This document shows, in pieces, positions 19,701 to 28,631 of a stretch of DNA of 64,000 bases (within the stretch, counting starts at the first letter, position 1; each line of letters opens with the position of its first letter). Source of the stretch: Alistipes sp. ZOR0009 (lineage in GTDB: Bacteria > Bacteroidota > Bacteroidia > Bacteroidales > ZOR0009); contig NZ_JTLD01000004.1 of NCBI RefSeq assembly GCF_000798815.1, forward strand, positions 248,001 through 312,000. Direction: 5' to 3'. A program made the translations under genes and the position numbers. The notes beneath the pieces were generated by a model. That model did not search any database, was not told where the DNA came from, and saw only the letters and a list, made by a program, of their open reading frames with translations.

Positions 19701-19955
19701 AAAATCCTTAGGACGATCATTAGGGTTCTTTACCCAGCAAAATTTCCAGCTGCCGTTTAGCGAAAGAAATCGGGAAGAGCTCTCCTTCTTTAGATTTTTT
19801 GCCAGCATTTCGTTTTCGAAAGCAAAGCTCGAGGCTCTCATAGGTTGCCTATTCACTTCAACAACTTGCGGAGTCTGCAGCTCAGCAGGTATTGACTGAG
19901 CACCTGCCCCCCCGGCAAAGCAACATAACAGCGCTACTAGTAAGTGTCTTCTCAT
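16800..19955 (-). CDS. Glycoside hydrolase family 2 beta-galactosidase, exported
   Basis: 1,051 residues, the five-domain length of LacZ. A signal peptide (to about residue 19, GGAGAQ) sends it to the periplasm. The sugar-binding and Ig-like domains come first. The catalytic TIM barrel has the acid/base E492 in WSLGNEAGNG and the nucleophile E554 in MSEYAHIMGNSLGNF, plus GGFIWEWIDQG. The C-terminal beta-sandwich (domain 5 / Bgal_small_N) carries WRAPTDNDMG and ends near the protein end. It should release terminal beta-galactose from oligosaccharides. It is not inside a recognisable susCD locus here; flanking genes are unrelated, so the source glycan is unknown. Confidence 0.94.
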   Translation of the reverse strand: MRRHLLVALLCCFAGGAGAQSIPAELQTPQVVEVNRQPMRASSFAFENEMLAKNLKKESSSRFLSLNGSWKFCWVKNPNDRPKDFYLPDFDDSKWDNFKVPANWEVNGYGIPIYTNHAYEFTGKAKMGGRLDPPFDIPENYNPVGSYRKTFELPEGWKDQQVFIHLGAVKSAFFIYVNGKKVGYSEDSKLAAEFDITKWVKPGKNLVALQVYRWSDGSYLECQDMFRISGIEREVYLFATPQVAIRDFKLKSELTNGYTDGAFKLDANVASYVVDKNTLHSKPQPFFVSARIVDADGKEVFRQRTNKSEVLGQYHKMVSVSGTIPNVKPWSAEIPNLYTLYITLENEKGEVQEVIPQRIGFRTIEVKGVDVLVNGKRVFFKGVNRHEVSLRNGHTLTHDEMRKDIEMMKKLNVNAVRCSHYPPDPYFFDLCDEYGIYVIDEANIESHGRYYDLEYTLGNDKAWYNPHMQRILRMYERDKNRTCVLFWSLGNEAGNGCNFYAGYDWLKANDSRPVQYERAEDDYNTDIICPQYPDPNWMVQYSKENPTRPLIMSEYAHIMGNSLGNFKEYWDVIERYSSLQGGFIWEWIDQGIDTVKNGKRILAYGGDFPLEGPVNEHFSDNNFCVKGVVTGDRGYTPMAREVKKVYEHIKTKSDDPKSGKIMVTNGYFFRDLSNFQLNWSILEDGVVKEKGIIADINTAPQTSKNITIPFNTKLRSDKEYFLNISYVLKKEEPFLPAGYEQTYEQLVLQAKAPQVDVAPVKGKLTIVENGKNIAVSGGSFEVNFNFETGVLVSYKVGKETVIGDGPKPNFWRAPTDNDMGAGFNRNFRMWRNAYDGGKVTAATVKDNGNGTVVVSITKSILNGDASTEQVFTIDTKGNVKVKNSFNAIKGAYKGMLRVGNAMSLNKAYSNISWYGRGPWESYWDRKASAIVGIYKENVKDSYFPYARPQESGNKSDVRWLTMTNAKGKGIKIEGETLLNVGALPYSVDDLDPEMDKKQYHSGELQPAPFINFNVDFEQMGVQGIDSWGSWPLDQYQLKFKSYSYTYWIKPI

Positions 19956-20174
19956 GGTTGGTAGTTTAGATTAAGATGCGCTAAAGATATACGAAAAAGC
20001 AACTGAGAATGGCTACATCCTTAAAAAACAACAGCCTACTGGTCTGCAAAACGCCATATATTTGTCACTTTTAGCTATTTATTTTCGTTAAACCGAAAAT
20101 TGCACAGCCAAAATAGAACATATTTGTAACCGTTATACACAACCTCTATTTTAAACCACAAAAATCAAGAACCA

Positions 20175-21263
20175 ATGTATTCGGTAAAGAAAGTAGCACA
20201 ACACATCAGGCGGGTAACCACCCTCATTGCCTTGCTAGGGCTCTGTTTAAGCAGTATGGCGCAAACTAACAAGAAGACTTCCTCTAAAGAACTTTCTCTA
20301 AAAGTTCTTCAATTCAATATATGGCAAGAGGGAACCATCGTTGCAGGTGGTTTTGACGCCATTATTGACGAAATAATCCGCACCAAGGCAGATCTCATTA
20401 CGCTAAGCGAGGTTCGAAACTACAACGGAACCAGCCTAGACAAACGGCTGGTAGAGGCGCTAAAAGCTAAAGGTTACACCTTTTACTCAGAGCGAAGCGA
20501 AGACTCTGGAATTCTCTCTCGATATCCCATAGTACAGCAATGGGCCTTTTTCCCTGTTAAGGACGACCGAGGCTCCATCACCAAAGCGCTTATTGATGTA
20601 AAGGGAACAATGGTAGCCCTCTATAGCGCGCATCTCGACTACAGAAACTGCAGCCTATACCTTCCCCGAGGATACGACGGCTCCACTTGGGACGAACTCC
20701 CAGCACCAATAACCAATACTGCTACAATAGCAGAAGATAACCTAAAGTCGCAGCGCGACGAAGCCATTGACGCCTTCATTGCCGATGCAAAGATCGAAAG
20801 ATCAAAGGGAAGAATCGTAATGCTTGGGGGTGACTTTAACGAACCCTCCCATCAGGATTGGGTGGAAGCAACCAAAAACCTATACGATCATCGCGGAGTG
20901 GTTATGCCGTGGAGAAACACGCTCGAACTCTCGAAAAATGGCTTTGTGGATGCCTTTAGAAAGCAATATCCCAATCCGCTAACCCATCCGGGCTTCACCT
21001 TCCCTGCCGACAATCCTGCTGTGGCCATTCAAAAACTTGCCTGGTCGCCTAAAGCAGACGATAGAGATCGAATAGACTTTATTTTTTACCACCCCGACTC
21101 CCGATTAAGGCTAAAGGGAGTAACGATTGTAGGACCCAAAGGATCAGTTGCCAAAAATCAGCGAATCGTCGAAACGTCAGAGGATGTTTTTGATATTCCC
21201 GCAGGCGTATGGCCAACCGACCATAAAGCGGGACTTGCCTCTTTTCGCTTAACTACGAGGTAA
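20175..21263 (+). CDS. Exported endonuclease/exonuclease/phosphatase-family enzyme
   Basis: 362 residues with an N-terminal signal peptide (to about residue 29, SSMAQ). The EEP fold is shown by LKVLQFNIWQEG (metal-binding N), LITLSEVRN (metal-binding E), LYSAHLDYR, GGDFNEPSHQDW, DRIDFIFY and the final DHKAGLASF (catalytic H). The substrate could be DNA, a sphingolipid, a phosphoinositide or another phosphodiester. Family members exported by Bacteroidota are often annotated only generically. The gene stands alone; a TATATTTG box at 20057-20064 could belong to its promoter, but no matching upstream box is seen. Confidence 0.88.
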   Translation: MYSVKKVAQHIRRVTTLIALLGLCLSSMAQTNKKTSSKELSLKVLQFNIWQEGTIVAGGFDAIIDEIIRTKADLITLSEVRNYNGTSLDKRLVEALKAKGYTFYSERSEDSGILSRYPIVQQWAFFPVKDDRGSITKALIDVKGTMVALYSAHLDYRNCSLYLPRGYDGSTWDELPAPITNTATIAEDNLKSQRDEAIDAFIADAKIERSKGRIVMLGGDFNEPSHQDWVEATKNLYDHRGVVMPWRNTLELSKNGFVDAFRKQYPNPLTHPGFTFPADNPAVAIQKLAWSPKADDRDRIDFIFYHPDSRLRLKGVTIVGPKGSVAKNQRIVETSEDVFDIPAGVWPTDHKAGLASFRLTTR

Positions 21264-21284
21264 AATTTATCAGCAATAAAAACC

Positions 21285-21313
21285 GCAGGGGAATACGATT
21301 ATTCCCCTGCTTT
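21285..21313 (+). terminator. Terminator of the EEP-family gene
   Basis: GCAGGGGAAT / ATTCCCCTGC perfect stem with 6-nt loop, then TTTCTG. The rest of 21314-21543 shows no gene. Confidence 0.8.
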
Positions 21314-21543
21314 CTGCTCCTTTTCTAGACATAACACAACCTGCTTCCGAATCCATTAAGACAACGTCTACAACTTCTCCGTCCCTATCAGGTAAGTAGC
21401 CTTCAAAAAAATGAAACAACAGCATCCTTTCTCCTACTTAAAAGCTCATCAACGCTGATTACTATTGTGAAAAGTGTAGGAGCAACCACCTAGAACATAC
21501 AGCTAACGAACAGCGTTAAAAAAGAAAGATTTCCTCAAAAAGT

Positions 21544-21573
21544 TTTGCCCTTTTATACAATAGTGTAGCTTTG
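21544..21573 (+). promoter_or_regulatory. Candidate promoter of the M28 peptidase gene
   Basis: TTTG, 18 nt, TAGCTTTG: both boxes match the Bacteroidota consensus exactly, 21 bp before the ATG. Confidence 0.6.
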
Positions 21574-21594
21574 TTCCTTTAATAAAACCGCACT

Positions 21595-23208
21595 ATGCAA
21601 CGAAAAATAATGGTTGCTGCGCTAGCTTGTATCACCTCCTTTGCCTCAGCACAGCGAGGCGAAAAGGCAATCAACCCGCAGCAAATGGTTAAGGATATCC
21701 TTACCCTCTCAGCCGACTCGCTACAGGGGCGCGAACCCTGCACCATTGGCGAGACACGCACCATCGCGTACCTAAAATCGCGAATGAAGGAAATTGGGCT
21801 TTTGCCTGCCTTTGGAAAAAGCTACACGCAGGCAGTTCCGCTAGTTTCCATACGCAGCCTACTCCCCAATACCGTTAAGGTTAGCACCAAGGGTGGCGAA
21901 TTTTCGCTTCGTGCTGGTCTAGACTACACCGCTTGGAGTCCTACTAAAAAGCATTCGATCAACCTAAAGAACTCTCCGCTTATATTTGTTGGATTTGGCG
22001 TAAATGCACCCGAAAGCCAATGGAACGACTTTAAAAAGATGGACGTAAAAGGGAAAACGATTGTCGTGCTGGTAAACGATCCCGGATTCTACAACCACGA
22101 TACCACCCTCTTTAAAGGAAAGGCGATGACCTACTACGGCCGCTGGCGCTACAAGTTTGAGGAGGCAGAAAGAAGAGGTGCTGCAGCCTGCCTAATCATT
22201 CACAACGAATCTGGCGCAGGCTATCCTTGGAGCGTTGTAGATAAGCACACAAACGGTACAGAATTTTACATAGACGAGCCCACCTTGGCAAAACGCCAAT
22301 GCATGGTTAACGGCTGGATTACAGAGCAAGCTGCCAATGAGCTGCTAGCTCAAGCCGGCTACCAGCTTTCGCAGTTAAAGGATGCCGCCGCTAAGCGTAG
22401 CTTCTCTCCCATCGATCTTAAATCGACAATCTCAATCAGCATCAAAAATGAGTTTAAGCGATGTAAATCGATGAACGTAGCGGGCTACATAAAGGGACGC
22501 AAATACCCCAACGAGGTTATTGTATACACTGGACACTGGGATCACCTTGGCATTACCACCCCTATTGAAGGAGACTCTATCTGCCACGGAGCATCAGACA
22601 ACGCCTCTGCCATATCTTGGATGTTTGGAATTGCAAAGGCATTTAAAACTGGTCCCGCACCCGAACGCTCTATTCTTTTTCTGTCGCCTACAGCCGAAGA
22701 ATCTGGCTTACTAGGTAGCGAATACTACGTTAAGCACCCTCGGTTCCCAATGAGCAAAACCGTTGCCATCTTCAATACCGATGTCTTCGTTTTTCTTGGC
22801 AAGTTTAAGGATGTTACGGTTACAGGACTTGGTCACTCTCAGCTCGACGAAATGCTAACCGAAGCTGCCGCCACGCAAGGACGCTACGTAACGGCCGATC
22901 CAACCCCCGAAAACGGGATGTTTTACCGTTCGGACCAACAGCCATTCCTTAAAGCTGGCGTACCAGCCCTATTTGCCAAAGGATACGTCGAGGCAATCGA
23001 CCTAGGAAAGGAAAATACCGCGCTAACCAACGCTGAATACTGGAAAACAGTATACCACAAGCCTACCGATCGGTTTATTGTGGGAAGAAGCAAAATCGAC
23101 GGCGTTTATGAGGATGCCATCCTTTTCTACCGTCTGGGAAATAAGCTGGCGAATAGCCGTATTTTTCCAAAATGGAAGGCTGGCTCGGAGTTTTATCGAA
23201 AGAGATAA
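21595..23208 (+). CDS. M28-family zinc aminopeptidase with PA domain, exported
   Basis: 537 residues. The signal peptide ends near ASAQ (residue 20). A protease-associated insert lies between about residues 120 and 270. The M28 catalytic core follows with the two-zinc ligand motifs in order: YTGHWDHLG (His), GASDNASA (Asp), TAEESGLLGSEYY (catalytic Glu and zinc Glu), IFNTDVF (Asp) and a late YHKPTDRF (His). The enzyme should remove N-terminal residues from peptides in the periplasm or outside. Length and domain order are normal for Bacteroidota M28 peptidases. It ends at a bidirectional terminator shared with the TonB receptor gene. Confidence 0.93.
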   Translation: MQRKIMVAALACITSFASAQRGEKAINPQQMVKDILTLSADSLQGREPCTIGETRTIAYLKSRMKEIGLLPAFGKSYTQAVPLVSIRSLLPNTVKVSTKGGEFSLRAGLDYTAWSPTKKHSINLKNSPLIFVGFGVNAPESQWNDFKKMDVKGKTIVVLVNDPGFYNHDTTLFKGKAMTYYGRWRYKFEEAERRGAAACLIIHNESGAGYPWSVVDKHTNGTEFYIDEPTLAKRQCMVNGWITEQAANELLAQAGYQLSQLKDAAAKRSFSPIDLKSTISISIKNEFKRCKSMNVAGYIKGRKYPNEVIVYTGHWDHLGITTPIEGDSICHGASDNASAISWMFGIAKAFKTGPAPERSILFLSPTAEESGLLGSEYYVKHPRFPMSKTVAIFNTDVFVFLGKFKDVTVTGLGHSQLDEMLTEAAATQGRYVTADPTPENGMFYRSDQQPFLKAGVPALFAKGYVEAIDLGKENTALTNAEYWKTVYHKPTDRFIVGRSKIDGVYEDAILFYRLGNKLANSRIFPKWKAGSEFYRKR

Positions 23209-23228
23209 TGATAGAGCTTCCATAAATA

Positions 23229-23260
23229 AAAGAGGATGTCTTTTTAGACATCCTCTTTCT
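23229..23260. terminator. Bidirectional terminator
   Basis: AAAGAGGATGTCT / AGACATCCTCTTT stem flanked by A- and T-runs, between the convergent M28 and TonB receptor genes. Confidence 0.88.
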
Positions 23261-23280
23261 ATTTTATAATCTAGCAAATA

Positions 23281-26200
23281 CTAGAAGATGTAACGGATAC
23301 CAATTTGACCTCTCCAACGAGAAAAGAAATCATGTTGGGTATAAGTCTGGTTAGTTTTAAATGCAGTTGGATTAAACTGGAATACAGGTTTAGTATAATC
23401 TGGTGTTGATCCTCCTGTTGTAGTCGGTCTAAATCCTACGAAACTAATCGTTGGTACATTATAGTTGGTAACATAAGATACTCCCCAGTCTTTATTTAGC
23501 ATATTTGCAAAGTTAAGAACGTCAAAAGTAACCTGAATGGTTTGCTTTTTTTGGGCAATTGTGAAGTAGAAATCTTGAGCAAGATGCAAATCGATTCTAT
23601 TTTCCCAAGGAGTACGCGCTCCATTTCTTTCAGCATACTTACCTCTATTGTTTTTGGTGTAATCATCAGTTGCCAAAAACTTCTTATAAGCATCTACCAT
23701 TGCATCAACAGTAACACTAGTACCTATCGCTTGGAACTGATTATTCGCCTTCATCGCATCGATTTCAGCATCTGTAGGGATATACATCTGATCGTTCCCT
23801 GTTTGGAAGTCTCCGTTGATACTTGCATTTGCACGAACTACTCCAGAAACGTTGCTTGAGTAGCCGTAGTTTAATGAGTAAGGATTTCCTGAAAAACCTG
23901 TATAGAATAATGAAACTGTAGTTGATGTTATTTTACCCCAGTTGTGGGTATAACCAACACTTGCAATTACCCTATTACGCACATCAAATTGAGAATAGCT
24001 CAACTCTGGACTATTCGATTTGGTGTATACATAGTTATATTTCCAGTTTGACAATGCCTGACTTGATGTTCCGTCGTTTACCGATTTAGATTTTCCGTAG
24101 GTGTAAGCAACCATAGTATTCAAACCGAAGTTGAATTTTTTAGATAGCTGACCTGAAATTGTATACGAATAGCCCTTGTTTGTATTATCAAGCAAGATAA
24201 TATCTGTAAAGTTAGAGATAGACGAAGGATACGCTTGAGTATAGAGCACACGTTCGCTTAAACCACCTTCTTTAATAGTAGTAGAAGTTTCGGTATACTT
24301 AATATTTTTATAGAGAATATTATTCAAAGTCTTTGAATACAATACATCTCCAGTAAATTGAATGTCATAAGGTAGCTTTTGGTCAACACCTAAGCTTAAT
24401 CTAAATACCTGTGGATAGCGGAAATCTCTACTAGTAACATCAACTTCTGAAGATTTAAATTTTGGATCTGTCAAAGCTGCTGCTGGATAATACTGCTGCT
24501 CTGCATCGCTATTAAATGCGAAATCAGAAGGAAATGGGCTAGATCCACCGTAGCTAACACGAACGTATTCGTTTCCTGTATTCGAGAATTGATTTGACAC
24601 CCATACAAATGGAACTCTTCCGGTAAATACGCCTGCACCACCTCTAACCTGAGTCGTCTTGTCACTGAATACATCCCAATTAAATCCAAATCGAGGAGAC
24701 CATAAAACTCTTGACTTTGGTAACTTATTAGTGCTAACACCATTGGCAACAGCAACGCTAAGCGTGTCAAAGCGGGCGTTCAAAGATGGTTTATCCATAA
24801 ATATTGGAATATCAGCACGAACACCTAGCGTTAACTTTAAGTTATCATAAGGCTTAAATTCATCTTGTGCGTAAAAGCCCAGCTGCATTGCGGTGAAAGT
24901 TGGTCCCCAACTTTTATCACCATTTGTAGTATTAGGATCTGCAAATGAGTAGTTGTAACTCTTCGCCTTAAGGTTTACAAAATCATTAAATGTTGAAAAC
25001 ACATACGATCCAGTGTTATCTCTTATGAATATATTCTTGAACTTATACAGCTCGTTATGCGTACCTATAGTAAAGGTATGCTTTCCTAAGAAAACATTAA
25101 AGTTATCCGTTAGGGTATAAATATCCTGATTTAAAGAGTTGGCGGTAGAAAATGGCTCAGAACCTGCATAAAACTTTAACCCATCTCCTGATGTATAATT
25201 TTCAATGGTAATATTTGGAATTCGACCGCCCATCCCAACTCGTGAATCTCTAATTCGCGTATACCCAAATCGAAATTCGTTCGATAAAATAGGGTTGAAT
25301 CTAGAGTTTAATTCCGCAACCAAACCATGGGTTTTATTATTAAACTTATATCCACCATTATTGAAAGTCAAACTCTTGTCGCTTCTACTTAGCTTATCAT
25401 CAAATGCATCAACATAGTTGTACCTTAAAACAAGCTTATGCTTTTCAGAAATGTTGTAATCTAAACGAGTAAACAGTTTTTTTGATTCGGTATTAGTATT
25501 GAAAGAAGAATAACCTCCATGGCCCATAATTCCCTTTTTCTCTAATTCTTCAAGAACAGACTGTGCCTGTGCCTTCGAAATTAATGATCCACCATCAATG
25601 TTAAACGATGAAGGAACCGACTTTTTTGAAAATTCACCATTAACAAATAAGAAAAGCTTATTCTTAATTATTGGACCGCCAATGCTTACACCGTAGGTTT
25701 TGTCATCGTAGTTACCAACTTTCACATCTTTCTTTTGAGCAACACTATACTTACCTACAAGAGACTCGTTGTTTCCAAGAATATAGGCAGTTCCCTTTAT
25801 CATATTAGTTCCGCCTTTAGTAATTGCATTAATACCTCCTCCTGTAAATCCACTTTGACGAACATCAAATGGAGCAACAACGATGCTTATCTCTTCAATT
25901 GCATCTACTGAAATAGGGGTAGTTCCGGCCTGTCCTCCATTAGTTCCTGAACTTGAAAGACCAAAAACGTCATTATTAACAGTTCCGTCAATTTGGAAAT
26001 TGTTATAGCGATTGTTAGTACCTGCTATTGAAATTCCGTTATTTGATGTAGATACCTGAGGAGAAAGTTTAGCAAAATCCGCAACTGAACGAGAAATAGT
26101 AGGCATCGAGGTCATGTCCTTAGTGGAAACATTAGTAGACGCTCCTGTTCTTGACGAATTAAATACCTTATTCAGTGTTCCTGTGATTACTACCTCTTGA

Positions 26201-26553
26201 ATTTTGACATCCTTATCGGATAAACTTGCATTAACCTGCACATTTTCGCCTAATTCTGCTTGAATGTCATTTTTTTGAAATTCGCTAAAACCAACAAAAG
26301 TTACGGTCAACAAGTAAGGGCCACCCGACTTAACGTTTGGCACAAAATAAGCCCCATTGGCGTTGGTAACTGTACCATACTTGGTTCCTGTTGGAAGGTG
26401 AGTAAACTGAACTGTTGCTCCTGGAAGGGAAACTCCTTTCGCATCATAAATTTTCCCATTAAAGGCTGACGTAGTGGCCCCCTGCCCAAAGGCAAACGTC
26501 GTGATCATCGCGACTGCTAAGGTAAGCAGTAGCCTTTTGATTGAAATTCTCAT
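23281..26553 (-). CDS. Oar-like TonB-dependent outer-membrane receptor
   Basis: 1,090 residues. The signal peptide ends near AFGQ (residue 24). A carboxypeptidase-regulatory-like domain spans about 30-120 (FNGKIYDAKGVSLPGATV). The plug domain includes VVITGTL, SRSVADFAKLSPQVS and DAIEEISIVVAPFDVRQSGFTGGGINAITKGG, the phrasing typical of the Oar group. A large barrel ends in an aromatic residue (IGIRYIF), the usual outer-membrane insertion signal. There is no SusD partner next to it, unlike glycan systems. Oar-like receptors are linked to protease or peptide handling and adhesion; the substrate here is unknown. The convergent M28 peptidase is only a positional hint towards peptide uptake. Confidence 0.92.
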   Translation of the reverse strand: MRISIKRLLLTLAVAMITTFAFGQGATTSAFNGKIYDAKGVSLPGATVQFTHLPTGTKYGTVTNANGAYFVPNVKSGGPYLLTVTFVGFSEFQKNDIQAELGENVQVNASLSDKDVKIQEVVITGTLNKVFNSSRTGASTNVSTKDMTSMPTISRSVADFAKLSPQVSTSNNGISIAGTNNRYNNFQIDGTVNNDVFGLSSSGTNGGQAGTTPISVDAIEEISIVVAPFDVRQSGFTGGGINAITKGGTNMIKGTAYILGNNESLVGKYSVAQKKDVKVGNYDDKTYGVSIGGPIIKNKLFLFVNGEFSKKSVPSSFNIDGGSLISKAQAQSVLEELEKKGIMGHGGYSSFNTNTESKKLFTRLDYNISEKHKLVLRYNYVDAFDDKLSRSDKSLTFNNGGYKFNNKTHGLVAELNSRFNPILSNEFRFGYTRIRDSRVGMGGRIPNITIENYTSGDGLKFYAGSEPFSTANSLNQDIYTLTDNFNVFLGKHTFTIGTHNELYKFKNIFIRDNTGSYVFSTFNDFVNLKAKSYNYSFADPNTTNGDKSWGPTFTAMQLGFYAQDEFKPYDNLKLTLGVRADIPIFMDKPSLNARFDTLSVAVANGVSTNKLPKSRVLWSPRFGFNWDVFSDKTTQVRGGAGVFTGRVPFVWVSNQFSNTGNEYVRVSYGGSSPFPSDFAFNSDAEQQYYPAAALTDPKFKSSEVDVTSRDFRYPQVFRLSLGVDQKLPYDIQFTGDVLYSKTLNNILYKNIKYTETSTTIKEGGLSERVLYTQAYPSSISNFTDIILLDNTNKGYSYTISGQLSKKFNFGLNTMVAYTYGKSKSVNDGTSSQALSNWKYNYVYTKSNSPELSYSQFDVRNRVIASVGYTHNWGKITSTTVSLFYTGFSGNPYSLNYGYSSNVSGVVRANASINGDFQTGNDQMYIPTDAEIDAMKANNQFQAIGTSVTVDAMVDAYKKFLATDDYTKNNRGKYAERNGARTPWENRIDLHLAQDFYFTIAQKKQTIQVTFDVLNFANMLNKDWGVSYVTNYNVPTISFVGFRPTTTGGSTPDYTKPVFQFNPTAFKTNQTYTQHDFFSRWRGQIGIRYIF

Positions 26554-26589
26554 GTTATGAACCGTTTAAATTAACTTATGTTTCCTTTG

Positions 26590-26597
26590 CAAAAATA
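26590..26597 (-). promoter_or_regulatory. Candidate -7 box of the TonB receptor gene
   Basis: TATTTTTG on the minus strand, 36 bp before the ATG. No good TTTG lies 19-20 nt upstream, so support is partial. Confidence 0.35.
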
Positions 26598-26758
26598 TCG
26601 GTAAATACTGCCCTAAAAGGCAGCCTGACATTAACGTTGCATTAAGTTTAAGCTACTCCCTGTGGATAACACGAATACAAATAGTGCTAGAGATTGTAAA
26701 TTTATGTTAATCTCCAGATAAAAACAAGAATTTTCTTCGCTTTAACACGAAATTTTCT

Positions 26759-27985
26759 CTATTTCATTCCCCCAAGAATACTTTCGGTAGCACCAACTTT
26801 TGATAAAACATATAATTTAGCCTGTTCTGAACTAGTTTTCAACACGTTCTCATCAATCACTAAGTCGTTAAACTTTTCCCTTAACTGTTCATAGCTTTCT
26901 ATCGAGAAAGCGGCTTTATCTTCAATTAAATCCTTTGCCTCTTGAAATTTATGGTAGTTTGGTCCAAACAGAATAGGCATGCCAAAAGTGGCTGCTTCGA
27001 GCGTATTGTGAATTCCAACACCAAAACCACCACCTATGTAGGCGATTTTTCCGTAGTGGTACACCGAAGACAGAATTCCAATGGTATCAACCAGCAGCAC
27101 TTGAGCGTCTGCTGCCTTTTCTGCTGACGTTTGGGTATAGCGCTCTACTTTTACCCCTTCGAGCTTAGCCAGTATATCCTGGATGTGGCTCTCGCCAATC
27201 TCGTGGGGCGCAATCACCATCTTTAACGAGGGATTCTCGGCCACGTACTTTGCCAAAATGGTCTCATCGTCGGGCCAAGTACTCCCAGCAACAATAGTAA
27301 AGTGCCCGTTGGCAAAGCTTTCTACAATAGGAAGCTCCTTTACGCCCTTTGCAATGGCGGCAACCCTATCAAAGCGGGTATCTCCCGAGATGGTAACGTT
27401 GGTAACGTTGATCGACTTCAGCAAATCGCACGACTGCTGGTTTTGCACAAATATCTGGCGGTACGTTTTAAGTATCCGACGAAACATTCCGCCATACCAC
27501 TTGAAAAATATTTGGTTGGGACGAAAGATGGCCGATATAACGTAGGTAGGTATGCTGTTTTTGTGGAGGGCTTGAAGGTAGTGGTACCAGAACTCGTACT
27601 TGACAAAGATGGCTGCTTGGGGACGAACGATGCTGATGAAGCGCTTAGCGTTGAAGTAGGTGTCTAAAGGAAGGTAGTAAACAAAATCGGCACCGTCGTA
27701 ATTTTTTCGAACCTCGTAGCCCGATGGGGAGAAGAATGTCAGAAGAATTTTTACCGAAGGATGCTCCTTCTTGTAGGCCTCTATCACCGGACGCCCCTGC
27801 TCGAACTCCCCTAACGACGCACAATGAAACCAAACGATACTGGCGTCGGCAGGAATATCCTCCCTCAATCGCATAAACAACCTTCGCCTACCATCTATCC
27901 ACTTCTTGGCCTTACCATTGGATGCCGAGGCGATCAATACCAAAATGTAATAAATTCGCAGCAGCAGGTTGTAAATTACAATCAT
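26759..27985 (-). CDS. waaA: 3-deoxy-D-manno-octulosonic acid (Kdo) transferase
   Basis: 408 residues. The GT30 enzyme adds Kdo to lipid A precursors at the cytoplasmic face of the inner membrane. Support comes from the N-terminal membrane helix (about 5-22), WFHCASLGEFEQGRPVIEAY with the catalytic Glu, LTFFSPSGYEVRKNY, VKYEFWYHYL, a C-terminal Rossmann part with AGSTWPDDE and IAPHE, and the nucleotide-binding loop YIGGGFGVGIHNTLEAATFGMP. It shows that the cell makes LPS. The gene is divergent from the ProX-type gene, with 153 bp between start codons. Confidence 0.96.
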   Translation of the reverse strand: MIVIYNLLLRIYYILVLIASASNGKAKKWIDGRRRLFMRLREDIPADASIVWFHCASLGEFEQGRPVIEAYKKEHPSVKILLTFFSPSGYEVRKNYDGADFVYYLPLDTYFNAKRFISIVRPQAAIFVKYEFWYHYLQALHKNSIPTYVISAIFRPNQIFFKWYGGMFRRILKTYRQIFVQNQQSCDLLKSINVTNVTISGDTRFDRVAAIAKGVKELPIVESFANGHFTIVAGSTWPDDETILAKYVAENPSLKMVIAPHEIGESHIQDILAKLEGVKVERYTQTSAEKAADAQVLLVDTIGILSSVYHYGKIAYIGGGFGVGIHNTLEAATFGMPILFGPNYHKFQEAKDLIEDKAAFSIESYEQLREKFNDLVIDENVLKTSSEQAKLYVLSKVGATESILGGMK

Positions 27986-28138
27986 TTGTCAAGCATAAAT
28001 TGATGGCGCAAAAGTAGCATTCTGATTTAACAAACACAAATTTAACACTTCGCGTTTCTAGCGCTCAGAAGCATGACATTATCAAATGATTACATTTGCA
28101 CCAAAAAAAGTGTAGCTACAACATAAGCGTAGATTGTC

Positions 28139-28630
28139 ATGAATGGAAGTCCAGAACTTTATAAGATTTTAGAGCTGCTAAACATCGGCTTTGAGTATCA
28201 CGAGCACCCCGAGGCACCAACCATCGAAATTGCCATGCAGTACTGGGATGGCCTTGACTCCACCCACTGTAAAAACCTCTTCTTCCGAAACCACAAAGGA
28301 AACAAGCACTACCTCGTTTTGCTGGAGTGCTCGCAGGCGCTGGATATTCACGATTTGGAAAAGCGCCTGAAGCAGGGAAAAATAAGCTTCGCGTCGCCAG
28401 AAAGAATGGCTAAATACCTCGGCGTAAAACCCGGATCGGTAACGCCATTCGGTCTTATCAACGATAAGGATAGGCACGTGCACGTCTTTATCGACCAGAA
28501 CCTACAGAACGCCGAAAGGCTCAGCTTTCATCCTCTTGTAAATACCGCTTCGCTCATCATTAAAAAAGACGATCTGGTTCGTTTTTTGGAGCACCAAGGA
28601 AATTCCTACGAGTTTATAGAGATGTACTAG
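28139..28630 (+). CDS. YbaK/ProX-type aminoacyl-tRNA deacylase (ProXp-ala-like)
   Basis: 163 residues forming a single YbaK/INS editing domain. Typical elements are FEYHEHPEAPTIEIA, HCKNLFFRNHKGNKHYLVL (family KNLFL motif and the lysine that contacts the acyl-tRNA) and YLGVKPGSVTPFGLIND (substrate-binding GXXP loop). Family members hydrolyse mischarged tRNA-Pro, commonly Ala-tRNA-Pro, in trans. The residues fit the ProXp-ala/PrdX group better than the Cys-specific YbaK, but this was not tested. It converges with the next gene, leaving one base between the two stop codons and no hairpin. Confidence 0.87.
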   Translation: MNGSPELYKILELLNIGFEYHEHPEAPTIEIAMQYWDGLDSTHCKNLFFRNHKGNKHYLVLLECSQALDIHDLEKRLKQGKISFASPERMAKYLGVKPGSVTPFGLINDKDRHVHVFIDQNLQNAERLSFHPLVNTASLIIKKDDLVRFLEHQGNSYEFIEMY

Positions 28631-28631
28631 G